A DNA stretch of 25,271 nt from an uncultured bacterium (GTDB lineage: Bacteria; Acidobacteriota; Thermoanaerobaculia; Multivoradales; JAHEKO01), in contig CALILB010000028.1 of assembly GCA_938016625.1 (NCBI GenBank), positions 1-25,271 on the forward strand. Direction: 5' to 3'. The notes beneath the pieces are model-generated. The model was not told the DNA's origin. It saw only the letters and a list, made by a program, of their open reading frames with translations, and made no database searches. The number at the start of each line of letters is the position of its first letter. The first letter of the stretch is position 1. Position numbers and translations under genes: made by a program. Below are positions 22,982 through 25,271 of the stretch, in pieces.

Positions 22982-25271
22982 AACCGGCGGTGGGCTCGGA
23001 CGAGGCGCTCGCGGTCTTTCACCCGCTCGTCGCCGATTGGTTCCGACAACGCTTTGGCACACCCACCGAGGTTCAGAGCGGCTCGTGGCCGCGGATCGCG
23101 GCCGGTGAGCATGTTCTGATCACGGCTCCCACGGGTAGCGGCAAGACGCTGACCGCCTTTCTCTGGGCCCTCAATCAGCTCTTGACCGGCAGCTGGTCGG
23201 GTGGACGGGTGCGGGTTCTTTACGTCTCGCCGCTGAGGGCGCTGAACAACGACATCCAACGCAACCTCCTGGCTCCGCTGGGCGAGCTCGAGCAAGTCTT
23301 CGCCGACGCCGGGCACCAGGCCCAACCGGTCCGTGTGCTGACCAGGAGCGGCGATACCCCACCCGGCGAGCGTCAGCGCATGGTCCGTCACCCGCCCGAG
23401 GTGCTGATCACGACACCGGAGTCGCTGAATATTCTGCTCACCTCCCAAGGAGGCAGGGCGCTGTTGGGCGATCTGGCCTCGGTGGTTCTCGACGAGATCC
23501 ATGCCGTGGCCGGGAGCAAGCGGGGTACCCATCTCGCCACTGCGGTCGAACGGCTGACCCTGCTCTCGGGCGAGCTCCAACGGATCGCTCTGTCGGCCAC
23601 AGTCAAGCCGCTGGAGAGGGTGGCCCGGTTCATCGGGGGCTACCACCACCAGCCGCGAGCGGCCGGGTCGGAGGCGGGCTACGAGGCGCGGCGGGTTTCG
23701 ATCGTCGCGGCCGCGACCGCAAAAAGCTACGATCTCGGAGTCCTCCATCCGGGAACGCCAGCCGACGAGTCACCCACGGCCGCCCTGCTTCCAGGACCGT
23801 CGAGCGGGAGTGTTTGGGACCCGCTGGTGGGAGATCTGCGCACGCGGATCAAAAAGCGACGCTCGACCCTGGTCTTTGCCAACTCGCGGCGGGTGACCGA
23901 GAGGCTCACCCGGCTCCTCAACGAAGACGAGGGCCGAGATCTCGCCTACTCCCATCACGGCTCGCTGGCACGAGAGATCCGCGCCGTAGTCGAGGAGAGA
24001 CTCAAGGAGGGCCGGCTGGCGGCCATCGTGGCCACCAACTCGCTCGAGCTGGGTATCGACATCGGGTCGCTCGACGAGGTGGTCCTGGTGCAGACACCCC
24101 CCACCGTGGCCGCGGCGGTGCAGCGGATCGGGCGCGCCGGACACGGCGTCGGTGAAACGAGTCATGGTCGGCTCTATCCGCTGTTCGAGCGCGACTACCT
24201 GTCGGCGGCGGTGGTGGCAAGAAGTGTTCTGGATCAGGACATCGAAGAGGTGGCACCGATCAGCGGAGCCCTGGATGTGCTGGCCCAGATCGTGCTGTCG
24301 ATGGTGGCCACCGAGAGTTGGGAGATGGATGATCTCTACGATTTCATCCGTACCTCTTATCCCTACCGCGAGCTGACACGGCGACAGTTCGACCTCGTGC
24401 TGGAGATGCTCGCCGGCCGCTACGCCGACAGCCGCATCCGCGAGCTCAAACCCCGGGTCTCGATCGATCGGGTCGTCGGCACCGTGGTGGGTCGGCGCGG
24501 CACCGCTCGCCTCGTCTACCTGTCGGGTGGCACGATCCCGGATCGCGGTTACTACCACCTGCGGTTGCAGGAGACGATGGCGAAGATCGGCGAGCTGGAC
24601 GAGGAGTTCGTCTGGGAGCGCTCGATAGGGGACACTTTTACGCTCGGTGCCCAGAGTTGGCGTATCCGATCGATCACCCACAACGACGTGCTGGTCTCGC
24701 CGGCACACCGGAGCTCGGCGATGGCCCCGTTCTGGCGGGCGGAGGAGCGGGATCGCAGCTTCCACCTGTCGGCGAAGATAGGCGACTTTCTGGAGCAGGC
24801 CGAAGCCTTTCTCGCCACTCCCGGCGGCGGCGAGAAGCTGGCGCGGGAGGTTGCCGAGAACTACTGTCTCGATCCGGCAGCTGCGGCCCACCTGGTGGGG
24901 TTGCTGGAGCGCCAGCGCTCGGCCACCGGGTGTCCCCTTCCCCACCGCCATCATCTGGTCCTGGAGGAGGCGGCCGGAAACACCTCGCCCGATCAACGGC
25001 AGCAGGTGATTCTCCACACCTTCTGGGGCGGTGAGATAAATCGGCCCTTTGCGCTGGCGCTGGCGGTGGCCTGCGAGGACAAGCTCGAGCAGCCGGTCAC
25101 CATCGAACACGACAACGATTCGCTGATGATCTCGCTGCCGCAGGAGGTCGAAGCGAGGCGGTTGCTGGAGCTCGTGCGTCCGGAGAACCTGGAGCAGCTG
25201 CTGCGTCTGCGGCTCGAGCGCACCGGCTTCTTTGGTGCCCGCTTTCGCGAAAGTGCGGGTCGGGCCCTGCT
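22978..25271 (+). CDS. Lhr-type DEAD/DEAH-box ATP-dependent helicase (3' end cut by window edge)
   Basis: Superfamily 2 helicase of the Lhr (large helicase-related) group, which translocates 3' to 5' on single-stranded DNA and is linked to DNA repair. 764 codons are visible with no stop. Motifs in order: Q-motif-like FGTPTEVQ, Walker A TAPTGSGKT (49-57), motif Ia YVSPLRALNND, Ib TPESL, motif II D172-E-I-H175, motif III S206-A-T208, motif IV-like LVFANSRR, motif V ATNSLELGID (352-361) and motif VI QRIGRAGH (382-389). A winged-helix and Lhr-specific beta-bundle region follows (LTRRQFDLVLEML, VGTVVGRRGTARLVYLSGGTIPDRG). Whether it is Lhr-core (about 900) or full-length (about 1400-1500) cannot be seen. 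The ATG at 22978 overlaps the stop of the fusion gene by four bases, so they are translationally coupled. Confidence 0.93.
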   Translation, partial: MKPAVGSDEALAVFHPLVADWFRQRFGTPTEVQSGSWPRIAAGEHVLITAPTGSGKTLTAFLWALNQLLTGSWSGGRVRVLYVSPLRALNNDIQRNLLAPLGELEQVFADAGHQAQPVRVLTRSGDTPPGERQRMVRHPPEVLITTPESLNILLTSQGGRALLGDLASVVLDEIHAVAGSKRGTHLATAVERLTLLSGELQRIALSATVKPLERVARFIGGYHHQPRAAGSEAGYEARRVSIVAAATAKSYDLGVLHPGTPADESPTAALLPGPSSGSVWDPLVGDLRTRIKKRRSTLVFANSRRVTERLTRLLNEDEGRDLAYSHHGSLAREIRAVVEERLKEGRLAAIVATNSLELGIDIGSLDEVVLVQTPPTVAAAVQRIGRAGHGVGETSHGRLYPLFERDYLSAAVVARSVLDQDIEEVAPISGALDVLAQIVLSMVATESWEMDDLYDFIRTSYPYRELTRRQFDLVLEMLAGRYADSRIRELKPRVSIDRVVGTVVGRRGTARLVYLSGGTIPDRGYYHLRLQETMAKIGELDEEFVWERSIGDTFTLGAQSWRIRSITHNDVLVSPAHRSSAMAPFWRAEERDRSFHLSAKIGDFLEQAEAFLATPGGGEKLAREVAENYCLDPAAAAHLVGLLERQRSATGCPLPHRHHLVLEEAAGNTSPDQRQQVILHTFWGGEINRPFALALAVACEDKLEQPVTIEHDNDSLMISLPQEVEARRLLELVRPENLEQLLRLRLERTGFFGARFRESAGRAL

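Noticed and set aside
23770..25110. Open frame of about 446 codons on the minus strand opposite the Lhr-type helicase
   Set aside because: Lies fully within the helicase, which has motifs I to VI in order; the antisense product has low-complexity His/Gln/Arg composition.

Overview
The window is a dense stretch of chromosome, high in G+C, from a Gram-negative-type, rod-shaped bacterium. It has a complete elongasome (mreBCD, PBP2, rodA), a membrane-anchored PpiD-type periplasmic chaperone, a lipopolysaccharide-kinase-like domain and many GTG/TTG starts. Gene content and order fit an Acidobacteriota-like or deltaproteobacterial-like genome. That placement is an impression from gene families, not a phylogeny. 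I see no rRNA, tRNA, CRISPR array, transposase or phage gene, and no gene-free stretch longer than about 230 bases.

Left part (1-5651). A divergent pair opens the window. An ArsM-like methyltransferase runs leftward off the edge. A rightward operon encodes a type III polyketide synthase, an isoprenylcysteine-methyltransferase-like membrane protein and an FAD-dependent oxidoreductase. This trio has the logic of the Streptomyces srsABC phenolic-lipid operon: synthase makes an alkyl-resorcinol or pyrone, methyltransferase and flavoprotein tailor it. A radical SAM protein of the B12-binding type follows 31 bases later and may be co-transcribed.

Middle part (5672-13724, all minus strand). Read in transcription order it is ppiD, ruvA, ruvB, a diacylglycerol-kinase-family lipid kinase, a fused ADP-forming acyl-CoA synthetase, an Fpg/Nei-type DNA glycosylase and a small DUF6116-like membrane protein. 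Gaps are short. The exception is a 91-base gap between lipid kinase and acyl-CoA synthetase, which holds a perfect 46-base palindrome.

Right part (13906-25271, all plus strand). This is mreB, mreC, mreD, mrdA (PBP2), rodA, rng (RNase G), then an unusual 737-residue fusion of a WaaP/InaA-type kinase domain with a glycoside-hydrolase-like TIM-barrel domain, then an Lhr-type helicase cut by the window edge. The genes overlap or nearly touch, so cell-wall elongation, RNA processing and the fusion protein are probably co-expressed. The mreB and ppiD transcripts diverge from a 181-base control region.

The most noteworthy items are the kinase/glycosidase-like fusion, the srsABC-like operon with its radical SAM neighbour, and the 46-base palindrome.
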